This document shows, in pieces, positions 53,956-62,969 of a stretch of DNA of 64,000 nt (position 1 is the stretch's first letter; every line of letters begins with the position of its first letter). The position numbers and the translations under genes are program-made. The notes beneath the pieces are model-generated. The model ran no database searches. It had not been told where the DNA came from and saw only the letters and a list, made by a program, of their open reading frames with translations. The stretch is from Flavobacterium wongokense (lineage in GTDB: Bacteria; Bacteroidota; Bacteroidia; Flavobacteriales; Flavobacteriaceae), in contig NZ_JAKIHP010000001.1 of assembly GCF_021608265.1 (NCBI RefSeq), positions 992,001-1,056,000 on the forward strand. Reading direction: 5' to 3'.

Positions 53956-55620
53956 CTAAAATTTATAACTGATACCGCTGTAAATCCCAAAAAGGTAGGG
54001 TTTGAAATGTCCGGCGTTTTCGTTAAATGTATTCAGTTGATATTTTACAGTAGGTTCAACATTGAACTCAAAAGATTTCATAAAGCTGTATTTTATTCCA
54101 AGTCCCAAATTGGTACTGAAATGGACGTCATTTAAATTATTGGCTTCCCCAAGCACGGTAGAACGATCTTCGCCGACAATTGTAATTTTATTGTCCTGAA
54201 GGAAAAGCGTACTGAATCCACCAATGATTTTTAGGCCAAATTTTTTGTCCAACAAGTTATAGGTCATTTCAACCGGCATTTCCAGATAACCCATTTCCTG
54301 TTTAAGGTAACCACTGTTTTTGTGTACAAATGAATTTTCAAAAGGGAGTAAAGTGGTTTCTGAAAAACTTGGAGTCGCTGCAGTACTACTTTCCACATGG
54401 ATCATTTTGCTGCTGGCTATTGGGCTGACATTTTGCAGTGTTTTTGCCTGTAGCCCGGTAAAAAACAGGATGTCATTAGTGTCATAACTCATGTTTACCT
54501 TATTCAATCCGGTCCTGATGGAGAATTTTTTATTCACGGCATAACTTACGCCAAGTCCAAAGCCCACATCGGTTTTATACGATTTGGAATTCCTGGAAAG
54601 TGTTGAATCGATTGGCGAACCACTTTCGATCGAACCTAAAAAAACAGGAGCAACGTTTGAGGTCAATTGCCACCTGCTTTTTTTAGACTCTTTCTTCTTG
54701 CTTTCTTTTTCATTTAGCAATTCTTCCAATTCATTTTTAGCGACACTTTTATTGGAAGCTGTGTCGTTTGCTTTCTTGTCGGTTTCTTTTGTTGCGACTT
54801 TTGAATTATTATTTCCTTTTAAATCATCAAGATTGATGGTTTTTTTATCCTCAGAAATTGGAGTCTCCTTGTTGTTTTTGTCTTTTGAATCGTTTTGTAC
54901 CAGTTCTTTTTCAGCATTGGGCTGTTTATTGTTTTGCTGATTTTGATTGGATTCTTTCGATTTGGTTTTTGGATTTTGGGCAAGCTGATCCTGTGATTTT
55001 TCAAAAGCTGTTTCGGTAATTGAAGCTTTGTTTTTCTCAGGATTGGAGCTATTTTTCAAAGAACGGCGATGCGATGCTTTTCTTTCTGCCACAGTAGATT
55101 TTGAGGAATAAACCGATTTTTGAGTTCCCTTTTTTTCTTCCGAAGTGTTGCTGCCTTTGACTTTATTGGAAGTTTCAACAACCGCATTATTCGAAACGGA
55201 ATTATTTGTTTTATTGAGGTCTTCAACTTTTTCCTGATTGGATTTACCAGCATCATTTTGATTTACAATTGGACTTTGGTTTTCCGGTTTGCTGTTCGGT
55301 TCATTCGGAATTTCATTGTCTTTCATATGTTTTGAATGGACATCCTTAATATTGGTTTTGTCTTTTGGATTGGAATTATTTTCGTTTACAATAGGATTGT
55401 CTGTTTTGACACCACCATCATATATGGATTTCGAGATTAAAAAACCAAGTAAAAACACGGCAGCAACACCAGATAATTTCCACCAAAATGGAATTACCCT
55501 TCTTTTCTTTTTGTCGTCGAGCTTTGCTTCAATATTTACCCAGGCTTCTTCGGAAGGATTAACTTCGAAGTCCTTGAATTTCTCCTGAAACAGTCGATCT
55601 ATGTTTTTTCTTTCACTCAT
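53956..55620 (-). CDS. Sigma-linked membrane protein with long linker and C-terminal outer-membrane-barrel-like domain
   Basis: This 554-residue protein has an N-terminal cytoplasmic part of about 45 residues (FEVNPSEEAWVNIEAKLDDKKKRR) and one membrane helix (about 46-64). A very polar low-complexity linker (Asn/Lys/Ser/Glu, about 65-315) follows. The C-terminal beta-rich domain (about 318-554) ends in an aromatic Phe, the style of an outer-membrane barrel (FGLGVSYAVNKKFSIRTGLNKVNMSY, SGISYKF). The N-terminus resembles anti-sigma regions. Its start overlaps the ECF sigma gene by 4 bases, supporting a regulatory partnership. Confidence 0.8.
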   Translation of the reverse strand: MSERKNIDRLFQEKFKDFEVNPSEEAWVNIEAKLDDKKKRRVIPFWWKLSGVAAVFLLGFLISKSIYDGGVKTDNPIVNENNSNPKDKTNIKDVHSKHMKDNEIPNEPNSKPENQSPIVNQNDAGKSNQEKVEDLNKTNNSVSNNAVVETSNKVKGSNTSEEKKGTQKSVYSSKSTVAERKASHRRSLKNSSNPEKNKASITETAFEKSQDQLAQNPKTKSKESNQNQQNNKQPNAEKELVQNDSKDKNNKETPISEDKKTINLDDLKGNNNSKVATKETDKKANDTASNKSVAKNELEELLNEKESKKKESKKSRWQLTSNVAPVFLGSIESGSPIDSTLSRNSKSYKTDVGFGLGVSYAVNKKFSIRTGLNKVNMSYDTNDILFFTGLQAKTLQNVSPIASSKMIHVESSTAATPSFSETTLLPFENSFVHKNSGYLKQEMGYLEMPVEMTYNLLDKKFGLKIIGGFSTLFLQDNKITIVGEDRSTVLGEANNLNDVHFSTNLGLGIKYSFMKSFEFNVEPTVKYQLNTFNENAGHFKPYLFGIYSGISYKF

Positions 55621-56168
55621 TTTGCAGAAGGAAATTTTTTGTTTTCCTCGTTTTTATGCTGTTCTATTTTTTCCTTTAAAATCATTCGTGCCCGAGATAA
55701 ATTTGACTTTGATGTTCCAATGTTAATCGAAAGCATGTCAGCAATATCGGCATGCGAATAACCATCATTAACATAAAGATTGAACACCAACCTGTATCGG
55801 TCTGGTAATTCCTGGATAATCTTTAACAAATAGTCCAGCGATATGTTGTCATCATCAATTTCAACTTCATGATCTTCGGCAACGTCTTCATTTACCAAAC
55901 TCAGGAATGTCTGCGTCCGGTATTGTTGCAAAACATGGTTAATCATTACCCGCTTAAGCCAGCCATCAAAAGAACCTTTAAAGGAATACTGCTCAATTTT
56001 ATTAAAAATCAGAAGAAAACCATCCTGGAAATTATCCTGTGCCTCGGTATGATTGCGCGAATATTTTAAGCAGACAGCAAACAGTTTTGACGAGTATAAT
56101 CGGTATAACTGTTCTTGCGCTTTTCTATCATTGTTTTTGCAATCATTTATGAGTTGATTTAAATCCAA
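55617..56168 (-). CDS. ECF-family RNA polymerase sigma factor
   Basis: This 183-residue sigma-70 family protein has region 2 (AQEQLYRLYSSKLFAVCLKYSRNHTEAQDNFQDGFLLIFNKIEQY, -10 recognition) and region 4 (YSHADIADMLSINIGTSKSNLSRAR, helix-turn-helix for the -35 box). It would direct polymerase to a small set of promoters, with activity set by the overlapping downstream membrane protein (inference). The lipoprotein gene lies 17 bases upstream in the same direction. Confidence 0.93.
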   Translation of the reverse strand: MDLNQLINDCKNNDRKAQEQLYRLYSSKLFAVCLKYSRNHTEAQDNFQDGFLLIFNKIEQYSFKGSFDGWLKRVMINHVLQQYRTQTFLSLVNEDVAEDHEVEIDDDNISLDYLLKIIQELPDRYRLVFNLYVNDGYSHADIADMLSINIGTSKSNLSRARMILKEKIEQHKNEENKKFPSAK

Positions 56169-56185
56169 TTTTCAAAAATTGACTA

Positions 56186-56599
56186 TTATTTTTTGTTCGT
56201 TACAGGCACTTCATATTCTAAGAATACATCCACATTATTTTCATCTTTCCCTTGATAAAACTTAAATTTATAAGAGCCATTGCTTGTTACATAGAAATTA
56301 AAAGTATATTCTGCCTCATCATTTGGAGTTTCTATACAATTATTTCTTTCCTCAACAGCGGTTTCAACAGCTATCGTTCGCTCATTCAAATACTTTTCAT
56401 AATAAAGCTGGTTAAAATAATGACAGGAAGTTGCCAGTTTAAAATGAACAGTAATCGGATAGGTTTGGCCTAATGTAAATTCTGTTGGAATTTCAACACT
56501 TTCAATTTTTGTCAATTCAAATGTATAATGCGGATTATCGTCTGGTGTGCAAGCACCTAGTAAGAAAACTAAGGCTAAAAGTGAGAATACTTTCTTCAT
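56186..56599 (-). CDS. Hypothetical lipoprotein next to the ECF sigma factor
   Basis: This 137-residue protein has a signal with lipobox FLLGAC (Cys near residue 17) and a beta-rich mature part with a few cysteines (SCHYFNQLYY, NNCIETP). I recognise no family. It precedes the sigma gene by 17 bases on the same strand, so the three genes (lipoprotein, sigma, barrel protein) are probably one unit. It could be a regulated product or a sensor component. Confidence 0.75.
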   Translation of the reverse strand: MKKVFSLLALVFLLGACTPDDNPHYTFELTKIESVEIPTEFTLGQTYPITVHFKLATSCHYFNQLYYEKYLNERTIAVETAVEERNNCIETPNDEAEYTFNFYVTSNGSYKFKFYQGKDENNVDVFLEYEVPVTNKK

Positions 56600-56654
56600 A
56601 ATTATATTCGATTTGTTCCTAAAGATGTTCGTTTGTAAAAATGGTTGCGTTAAG

Positions 56655-56690
56655 ATAATAAAAAAATCACGCTCTGGGCGTGATTTAGTT
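56655..56690 (-). terminator. Rho-independent terminator of recA
   Basis: The stem AAATCACGC (56664-56672)/GCGTGATTT (56678-56686) with loop TCTGG is followed on the minus strand by T-rich sequence. It lies just past the recA stop. Confidence 0.88.
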
Positions 56691-56691
56691 T

Positions 56692-57696
56692 TTAAGCTTC
56701 GTTCTCTTTAATCTGTTCTTTTATTTTTTGTTCCAATTCGTCAGCTAATTCCGGATTGTCTTTTATAAGCACTTTGACAGCGTCTCTTCCCTGGCCTAGT
56801 TTTGTATCGCCATAGCTAAACCAAGAGCCGGCTTTTTTAATGATTTCAAATTCAACCGCTAAATCGAGGATTTCTCCAGTTTTGGAAACTCCTTCGCCAT
56901 ACATGATGTCAAATTCGGCAGTCTTGAAAGGTGGCGCTACTTTGTTCTTAACCACTTTTACTTTAGTTCGGTTCCCAATTACATTTTCGCCTTCCTTGAT
57001 TTGTGAGGAACGACGGATATCCAAACGAACTGAAGCATAGAATTTCAAAGCATTTCCGCCGGTTGTTGTTTCAGGATTACCAAACATAACTCCAATTTTT
57101 TCCCTCAACTGATTGATAAAGAAAACGGTACAATTGGTTTTGCTGATGGTTCCAGTTAGTTTTCTCAAGGCTTGTGACATCAAACGGGCATGCAATCCCA
57201 TTTTGGAATCACCCATTTCGCCTTCAATTTCACTTTTTGGCGTTAATGCAGCAACAGAGTCAATTACTACAATGTCAATTGCACCGGAACGGATTAGGTT
57301 TTCGGCAATTTCCAATGCCTGCTCACCATTATCAGGTTGTGAAATGATTAAATTTTCAATATCAACGCCTAACTTTTCGGCATAATTTCTGTCAAAAGCA
57401 TGCTCAGCATCAATAAAGGCAGCAATTCCACCTGCTTTTTGGGCTTCTGCAATGGCATGAAGCGTCAATGTTGTTTTACCCGAAGATTCAGGTCCGTATA
57501 TTTCAATAACCCTTCCTTTTGGATAACCATTTACGCCCAAAGCTAAATCCAAACCAAGCGAGCCTGAAGGTATCACTTCTACTTCTTCGACTGCTTTGTC
57601 TCCCATTTTCATTACGGTTCCTTTGCCGTAAGCTTTGTCTAATTTATCTAGTGTTAGTTGTAATGCTTTTAATTTCGCTTCTTTTTCTGAACTCAT
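56692..57696 (-). CDS. recA: Recombinase RecA
   Basis: This 334-residue protein has Walker [10 protein letters not shown] near residue 69, the DNA-binding loop region with [57 protein letters not shown], and the usual acidic-ended C-terminus. It forms filaments on single-stranded DNA for strand exchange and SOS induction. Length and motifs are complete. No LexA-type box was recognised upstream, and the 246 bases between it and the next gene hold little more than A/T-rich DNA. Confidence 0.97.
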   Translation of the reverse strand: MSSEKEAKLKALQLTLDKLDKAYGKGTVMKMGDKAVEEVEVIPSGSLGLDLALGVNGYPKGRVIEIYGPESSGKTTLTLHAIAEAQKAGGIAAFIDAEHAFDRNYAEKLGVDIENLIISQPDNGEQALEIAENLIRSGAIDIVVIDSVAALTPKSEIEGEMGDSKMGLHARLMSQALRKLTGTISKTNCTVFFINQLREKIGVMFGNPETTTGGNALKFYASVRLDIRRSSQIKEGENVIGNRTKVKVVKNKVAPPFKTAEFDIMYGEGVSKTGEILDLAVEFEIIKKAGSWFSYGDTKLGQGRDAVKVLIKDNPELADELEQKIKEQIKENEA

Positions 57697-57895
57697 TTTT
57701 TATAAATTTTGTGGCATAAAAATAATGCTTTTTTTGATGTCATAGGATACAAACCAGAGGAGTTTTGAACAAATTATTTTGACGGTTCCAATATTGATTA
57801 TAATCACTTTAAAGGTACGTGGATTTGACCTCAAACAGGTGTATAAAAACTGTATATTTTATAAAAAAATAAACTGTTTTTAACCTTGTTTTATA

Positions 57896-57924
57896 TTGCG
57901 TCCCCCTATTTTTCCTTATTTTTG
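57896..57924 (+). promoter_or_regulatory. Promoter of the acyltransferase-desaturase operon
   Basis: TTG (57896-57898), an 18-base spacer and TATTTTTG (57917-57924) match the Bacteroidota promoter well. Transcription would begin near 57931, about 12 bases before ATG 57943, which supports that start over the longer frame from 57886. Confidence 0.75.
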
Positions 57925-57942
57925 TCCTCTATTTTGTATGCA

Positions 57943-58677
57943 ATGGAAAAGCTTATTTCGTATCCAATTTCAGTAGTCTATTATCTTTGTTTTGGATTGT
58001 GCCTGGTTATTTTTCATCCTGTTCAATGGATATGCCTGAACGTTTTTGGCTATCAGGCTCATAAAAAAAGTGTCGATTACCTGAATTTTTGCCTGACTTT
58101 ATGTACCCGTATTCTAGGGACAACCTATACTGTACAGAATAGGGATACGATTCCGAAAGATGCTCCAATAATATTTGTTGCCAATCATCAAAGCTTATAT
58201 GATATCATAGGAATTATTTGGTACTTGAGGAGGTTTCACGCCAAATTTGTCAGCAAAAAGGAACTGGGGAAAGGCATTCCAAGTGTTTCGTACAACCTTA
58301 GGCATGGCGGCTCAATCCTTATCGATCGGAAAGACCCAAAGCAGGCAATTCCCGTAATAAAGCAATTGTCTGAATATATTGAAAAACACAAACGCTCGGC
58401 AGTTATTTTTCCTGAAGGAACAAGAAGCAAGGACGGAAAGCCAAAAGAATTTGCCCAAAGCGGACTAAAAATCCTCTGTAAATATGCGCCTTCGGCATAT
58501 GTTGTGCCAATTACCATCAATAATTCGTGGAAAATGGTTAAATTTGGAGCTTTTCCAATGGGTTTAGGAAATAATTTGCAATTTATAATTCACGAAGCGA
58601 TTGCTGTAAAAGATTATCCTTTTGAAGAGTTAATGGAGAAAACAGAAAAGTCAGTAACCCAGTCTATTAAAATATAA
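57943..58677 (+). CDS. PlsC-like acyltransferase (second copy)
   Basis: This 244-residue protein starts at ATG 57943 (MEKLISYPIS). It has an N-terminal membrane helix and the catalytic NHQSLYD motif (His82, Asp87), then IDRKDP, FPEGTRSKDGKPKEF and VPITI, all as in lysophosphatidate acyltransferases. It lies 10 bases before the desaturase gene and shares a promoter with it, so acyl-chain choice and desaturation may be coupled. It differs enough from the copy at 53128 to suggest a separate preference. Confidence 0.9.
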   Translation: MEKLISYPISVVYYLCFGLCLVIFHPVQWICLNVFGYQAHKKSVDYLNFCLTLCTRILGTTYTVQNRDTIPKDAPIIFVANHQSLYDIIGIIWYLRRFHAKFVSKKELGKGIPSVSYNLRHGGSILIDRKDPKQAIPVIKQLSEYIEKHKRSAVIFPEGTRSKDGKPKEFAQSGLKILCKYAPSAYVVPITINNSWKMVKFGAFPMGLGNNLQFIIHEAIAVKDYPFEELMEKTEKSVTQSIKI

Positions 58678-58687
58678 TTTCGATACA

Positions 58688-59677
58688 ATGTCAATAAAGA
58701 ATATCCGTCTGGAGGTAATGCAGTCCCTGGAAAGTAAGATTGAAGGTTATATGCAGGAATACCTTATTCCTGTTGAAACTATTTGGCAGCCATCCGACTT
58801 TTTGCCTGATTCCGAAAACGAAAACTTTTTTGAAGAAGTGAAGGAATTAAGAGAGATAGCCAAAGATTTACCCTACGATTTTTGGGTAACGTTGGTTGGT
58901 GATATGATTACTGAAGAAGCTTTACCAACCTATGAGTCCTGGTTGATGGATGTTGATGGTGTTGGCCAGGTAGAAAATAATGCCTGGAGTAAATGGGTTC
59001 GTCAATGGACAGGCGAGGAAAACCGCCATGGAGATTTGTTGAACAAATACCTGTACTTATCAGGCCGCGTAAATATGCGCGAAATCGAAATGACCACACA
59101 GCATTTAATTTCTGATGGATTTGATATTGGTACCGGCCGTGATCCTTATAAGAACTTTGTTTATACCAGCTTTCAGGAATTGGCAACTTATATTTCACAC
59201 AACAGGGTTTCACAAATAGCCAAACAATATGGCGACAAAAAATTAGCAAAAATATGTAAGATGATTGCTGGTGATGAAATGCGTCACCACCATGCTTATA
59301 GCGAATTTGTATCCCAAATTTTTAAAGTTGACCCAAGTGAAATGCTTTTGGCCTTCAACTTTATGATGAAACAAAAAATTGTAATGCCAGCCCAATTCCT
59401 TAGGGAATCGGGAGAAAAAATAGGAGAGGCTTTCCTAAACTTCTCAGATTCTGCGCAGCGAATAGGAGTTTACACCGCTTCAGATTATGTTGACATCATG
59501 CAGAAATTAATCGAAAAATGGGAAATTGAAAAGCTTACCGGTTTAACAGATGAAGCTGAAAAGGCAAGAGAATACCTGATGAAACTTCCGGCAAGGATGG
59601 CAAAAGTTTCCGAGCGATTGGTAATTCCTACTGAATCAACAATTTTCAAATGGGTCGAACCGGCACTGGCAAGATAA
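58688..59677 (+). CDS. Acyl-ACP desaturase (soluble diiron)
   Basis: This 329-residue protein has the diiron ligands of plant-type stearoyl-ACP desaturases: an early Glu (about 76), EENRHG (about 110-115), a central Glu in FQELATYISH (about 164) and GDEMRHHH (about 196-202). The family inserts a cis double bond into an acyl-ACP with O2 and ferredoxin electrons in the cytoplasm. A ferredoxin-type reductase lies elsewhere in the window (18305), but any link is only conceivable. It follows the acyltransferase by 10 bases. Confidence 0.93.
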   Translation: MSIKNIRLEVMQSLESKIEGYMQEYLIPVETIWQPSDFLPDSENENFFEEVKELREIAKDLPYDFWVTLVGDMITEEALPTYESWLMDVDGVGQVENNAWSKWVRQWTGEENRHGDLLNKYLYLSGRVNMREIEMTTQHLISDGFDIGTGRDPYKNFVYTSFQELATYISHNRVSQIAKQYGDKKLAKICKMIAGDEMRHHHAYSEFVSQIFKVDPSEMLLAFNFMMKQKIVMPAQFLRESGEKIGEAFLNFSDSAQRIGVYTASDYVDIMQKLIEKWEIEKLTGLTDEAEKAREYLMKLPARMAKVSERLVIPTESTIFKWVEPALAR

Positions 59678-59728
59678 AATCTACAAAATCAAATCCTTTT
59701 CATTAAGGATTTTTTTATTCCAAATCAG

Positions 59729-60373
59729 ATGAATTTAATAGATAAAACCATCCTTTTTGTAAAGGAAAAATTAGAAAACGCCGAAGGTGGCCATGACTGG
59801 TTCCACATAGAACGCGTTTATAAAAATGCATTATTGATTGCAAAAGGCGAAGATTGTGATTTGACTATTGTCCAGCTTGGCGCATTGCTCCACGACATTG
59901 CCGATAGTAAATTCCATGACGGAGATGAAAGCGTTGGTCCAAAAACAGCCCGAGCTTTTTTGGAAAGTGAAAATGTTTCTGAAGAAATTATCCAGCATGT
60001 CATCAATATCATAGAAAACATTTCATTCAAAGGCGGGAATTTTGAAAAGAAATTCAACTCCAAAGAACTTGAAATCGTTCAGGATGCCGATAGATTGGAT
60101 GCCCTTGGAGCAATTGGGATTGCGCGGTGTTTCAATTATGGCGGATTTAAGAACAGGGCTTTGTACAATCCTGAAATTTTGCCAAAGCTGAATATGGATA
60201 AGGAGGAATACAAAAAATCGGAATCGCCAACGCTGAATCATTTTTACGAAAAACTACTGCTGCTAAAAGACAAGATGAATACTGCGACAGGCAAAAAAAT
60301 AGCCGAAGAGCGCCATAAGTACATGGAAGATTTCCTTTCGCAGTTTTATGCTGAATGGGAAGGCAGAAAATAA
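59729..60373 (+). CDS. HD-domain metal-dependent phosphohydrolase
   Basis: This 214-residue protein has the HD pattern: His22 and His26 region (GGHDWFHIERV), HD doublet His55-Asp56 (LLHDIADSKFHDGD) and a later QDADRLDALG. These residues bind metal in the YedJ-type HD phosphohydrolases. The substrate, perhaps a nucleotide, is unknown. The gene lies 51 bases after the desaturase and is followed by a terminator. Confidence 0.9.
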   Translation: MNLIDKTILFVKEKLENAEGGHDWFHIERVYKNALLIAKGEDCDLTIVQLGALLHDIADSKFHDGDESVGPKTARAFLESENVSEEIIQHVINIIENISFKGGNFEKKFNSKELEIVQDADRLDALGAIGIARCFNYGGFKNRALYNPEILPKLNMDKEEYKKSESPTLNHFYEKLLLLKDKMNTATGKKIAEERHKYMEDFLSQFYAEWEGRK

Positions 60374-60402
60374 AAAAGGAGAACTGAATGTTCTCCTTAT
60401 TT
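60371..60402. terminator. Bidirectional terminator between HD and delta-60-repeat genes
   Basis: AAGGAGAAC (60376-60384)/GTTCTCCTT (60390-60398) with loop TGAAT lies between two convergent genes, with A's on its left (T's for the minus gene) and a short T-rich stretch on its right. Confidence 0.8.
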
Positions 60403-60403
60403 G

Positions 60404-62833
60404 TTAATCCTTAATAAATTTCTTGATGAATTGACCTGCTGCAGTTTCTACTTTTAGGATATACATTCCATTAGGAAGACTGCTGACATCAATTGTATTT
60501 TCTGAGGTTAGTTCCGAGATAATTTTTTTGCCCAATAAATCAAAGACCGAGCAAGACTTAATTTCGGAAAAGGCATCCATGTCAAAGTATAGATTATCCT
60601 TAACCGGATTTGGGTAAAGCCTGAGTTCCATTTGTGCAGTGTCATCAAGCCCTAATGAATTTCCATTCAAGCGTATAATCCCCTTTGCAACCGAACCATT
60701 ATAGTTTGAAAAGGCACCGGCAACAATAATTTTTCCATCCGACTGGATTGCCAAAGAATTAACGGCCGAATTAAAACCTGAACCAATGATGAATGATGAA
60801 TCGGCAGAACCATCGGAGTTTAAACGAATGATACGGTTTGAAGGAGTACCGTTATAAGAAGAAAAATTGATTCCTCCGACCAAAACTTTTCCATCTTGCT
60901 GGACTGCAATTGTCCAGGCAAATCGATTAAAACTTGTACCGGTATTAAAGGAAGTGTCAAGTGTTCCATCGCTGTTCAAACGAACCAAGTGCTTTACGGT
61001 AGTCCCATTATACGAGAAAAAGAAACCTCCTACCATTATTTTGCCATTAGGCAATAGCGCTATAGAATAAACCTGGCCGCCATCTTCAAAAGCCGTTCCA
61101 CTGTTAAATGAATTGTCAATGCTTCCATCGGCATTCAATCGAATGATACCATTTGCAGTGGTGTTGTTATAGGAAGTAAAGTCTCCACCTACCAGGATTT
61201 TCCCATCGGATTGAAGCACAATGTTAGATATGCTTTGATCAAACTCGGCCACTGAAATGAAGGTAGGATCTGGGCTTCCGTCGGCATTAAATCTAACAAC
61301 GTCACTAAAAGCACCATTTGTAACCCAGTCACAAGCGATTATTTTACCGTTGGGTTGAATAACCATGCTGATAACATCCTCCAAATTATTGCTGTTTGCA
61401 TTGCTGAATGTATTGTCAAAAGAGCCATCGGTATTGAGTCGCACAAGATTTTTAACGTTATGCCCATTATAATTTGAAAACAACCCGCTAACCACCAATT
61501 TTCCATCAGCTTGTTGGACAATGACGTCAATGTGGGTGAAAGCACCTGAGCCCAAATTAAATCCGCTGCCAATGTTAAAAGAGCTATCGGTTGAGCCATC
61601 TGAGTTGAGGCGGATAAGGCGATTTAATCTTGAATTATTATAATGATTGCCATTGAAGCCGACTACAATTTTTCCATCAGATTGTATGCATAATGCCTTC
61701 GCACTGCTATTGGCAACTACAATGCCGGTGAGAAAACCTGAGTCTGAACTACCATTGGAATTCAAACGAACAATGCTGTCGGCAGCAGTTGTGTCATAAT
61801 AAGTAAAGCTGCCTCCAATAAGTATTTTATTGTCAGATTGAACGGCTAGAGCGCTTACAGTTTGGTTAAGGCCAATTCCGGTTGTAAAAGAATTGTCTAT
61901 CGTTCCGTCAGAATTTAAACGAGTAATATTGTTGGCGGATGTTCCGTTATAGGTAGAAAATTGTCCTCCAATCAGAATTTTTCCATCTGGCTGAATCATA
62001 GAGTATGTTAGGCTTCCATAATCTGTTTGTCCTATTAAAAAAGAATTGTCTATTAAACCATCTGCTTCTAATCGGATAACATTTTTAAAACCACTGATGC
62101 CACTACCTGAAAAATACTTACCGCTGGTTATTATTTTTCCATCAGACTGCCTTGATAAAGAGCTTATTTCTCCAGTTACTAATTGATTGTTATAAGTGCC
62201 GTCAATAGTTCCATTTATATTAAGCCTGTAGAGGCATGGTTGATTTGTCCCGCTAAGCGAATTTCCTGCAACCATTATTTTACCATCAGGCTGAACCAGT
62301 AAAGTATTAACAGAATCTAAATAAGCACCCGAATTAAAACTGGAATCCGTTGATCCATCAGTGTTTAGACGAACTACCTGATCACCGTCAATTCCACCAG
62401 CTATTATTTTGCCATCAGCCTGTAAGGCAAGGCACGTTGGACCTAAAACAGAAGTAAAGGAAGGGTCGGCCGAACCATCGGCGTTCAAACGTACCAGTAA
62501 AGAACTAGTGAGCGTTCTTCCTACGACAACAATTTTCCCGTCAGGTTGAAGCACAAACGTGGAAATATCCACAAATGTAGTTCCCAGATTGAAAGTATTG
62601 TCTAAACTGCCATCGGCATTCAATCGGATAATATTATTGACAGCAATGCCATGAAAAAAATCAATATCTCCTCCTAAAAGTATTTTTCCATCAGGTTGTG
62701 TGACAATTTTAGAGATTGATGCGGAAGTTGCAAACCAACCTTCAGTATTAAAGGAAGCATCTATTTCACCTGGGATTTGTGCAGAAACGGATAAATTAAA
62801 AAGAAATAAGGCAATGAGTAATAGTTTTTTCAT
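60404..62833 (-). CDS. Large T9SS-exported protein with delta-60 repeats
   Basis: This 809-residue secreted protein has a signal peptide (1-18, ending VSAQ) and then a dozen or more repeats of about 50-55 residues. Each contains a phrase like VQPDGKIIVGG followed by RLNADGSIDNSF, the delta-60 repeat. The repeats probably form a beta-propeller-like surface. The last 75 residues are a type A T9SS sorting domain (LYPNPVKDNLYFD, a middle VFDLLGKKI strand, and IKKFIKD end). It would be exported through the T9SS and cell-surface bound. The repeat sequence varies, so the copies are not recent duplicates. Confidence 0.88.
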   Translation of the reverse strand: MKKLLLIALFLFNLSVSAQIPGEIDASFNTEGWFATSASISKIVTQPDGKILLGGDIDFFHGIAVNNIIRLNADGSLDNTFNLGTTFVDISTFVLQPDGKIVVVGRTLTSSLLVRLNADGSADPSFTSVLGPTCLALQADGKIIAGGIDGDQVVRLNTDGSTDSSFNSGAYLDSVNTLLVQPDGKIMVAGNSLSGTNQPCLYRLNINGTIDGTYNNQLVTGEISSLSRQSDGKIITSGKYFSGSGISGFKNVIRLEADGLIDNSFLIGQTDYGSLTYSMIQPDGKILIGGQFSTYNGTSANNITRLNSDGTIDNSFTTGIGLNQTVSALAVQSDNKILIGGSFTYYDTTAADSIVRLNSNGSSDSGFLTGIVVANSSAKALCIQSDGKIVVGFNGNHYNNSRLNRLIRLNSDGSTDSSFNIGSGFNLGSGAFTHIDVIVQQADGKLVVSGLFSNYNGHNVKNLVRLNTDGSFDNTFSNANSNNLEDVISMVIQPNGKIIACDWVTNGAFSDVVRFNADGSPDPTFISVAEFDQSISNIVLQSDGKILVGGDFTSYNNTTANGIIRLNADGSIDNSFNSGTAFEDGGQVYSIALLPNGKIMVGGFFFSYNGTTVKHLVRLNSDGTLDTSFNTGTSFNRFAWTIAVQQDGKVLVGGINFSSYNGTPSNRIIRLNSDGSADSSFIIGSGFNSAVNSLAIQSDGKIIVAGAFSNYNGSVAKGIIRLNGNSLGLDDTAQMELRLYPNPVKDNLYFDMDAFSEIKSCSVFDLLGKKIISELTSENTIDVSSLPNGMYILKVETAAGQFIKKFIKD

Positions 62834-62875
62834 GTTTTGGATGTTACAATTTCACTGGAAAAAGCTTGTTGCTTC

Positions 62876-62883
62876 CAAATGTA
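62876..62883 (-). promoter_or_regulatory. Putative -7 promoter box for the delta-60 repeat gene
   Basis: On the minus strand this reads TACATTTG (TAnnTTTG), 42 bases before the ATG, with a TTG 24 bases farther upstream, slightly too distant for the consensus. The rest of the 136-base gap has no recognisable element. Confidence 0.45.
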
Positions 62884-62969
62884 ACAAAACAAGGCATTAA
62901 ATTTTAACAACTTTTATAAAATTCAAAATTTATTTCCCTGAAAACACCAAACACCGCTTGAATTAGGAG

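Noticed and set aside
57697..57942. A possible small gene or RNA in the 246-base gap after recA
   Set aside because: The gap is A/T-rich with several stop codons in every frame. Only the promoter of the acyltransferase operon is visible.
60404..62833. Regular repeats that could suggest a CRISPR array or tandem repeat locus
   Set aside because: The periodicity (about 155 bases) follows coding repeats of about 52 residues with varied sequence, and no unique spacers of constant length exist. They are delta-60 protein repeats.
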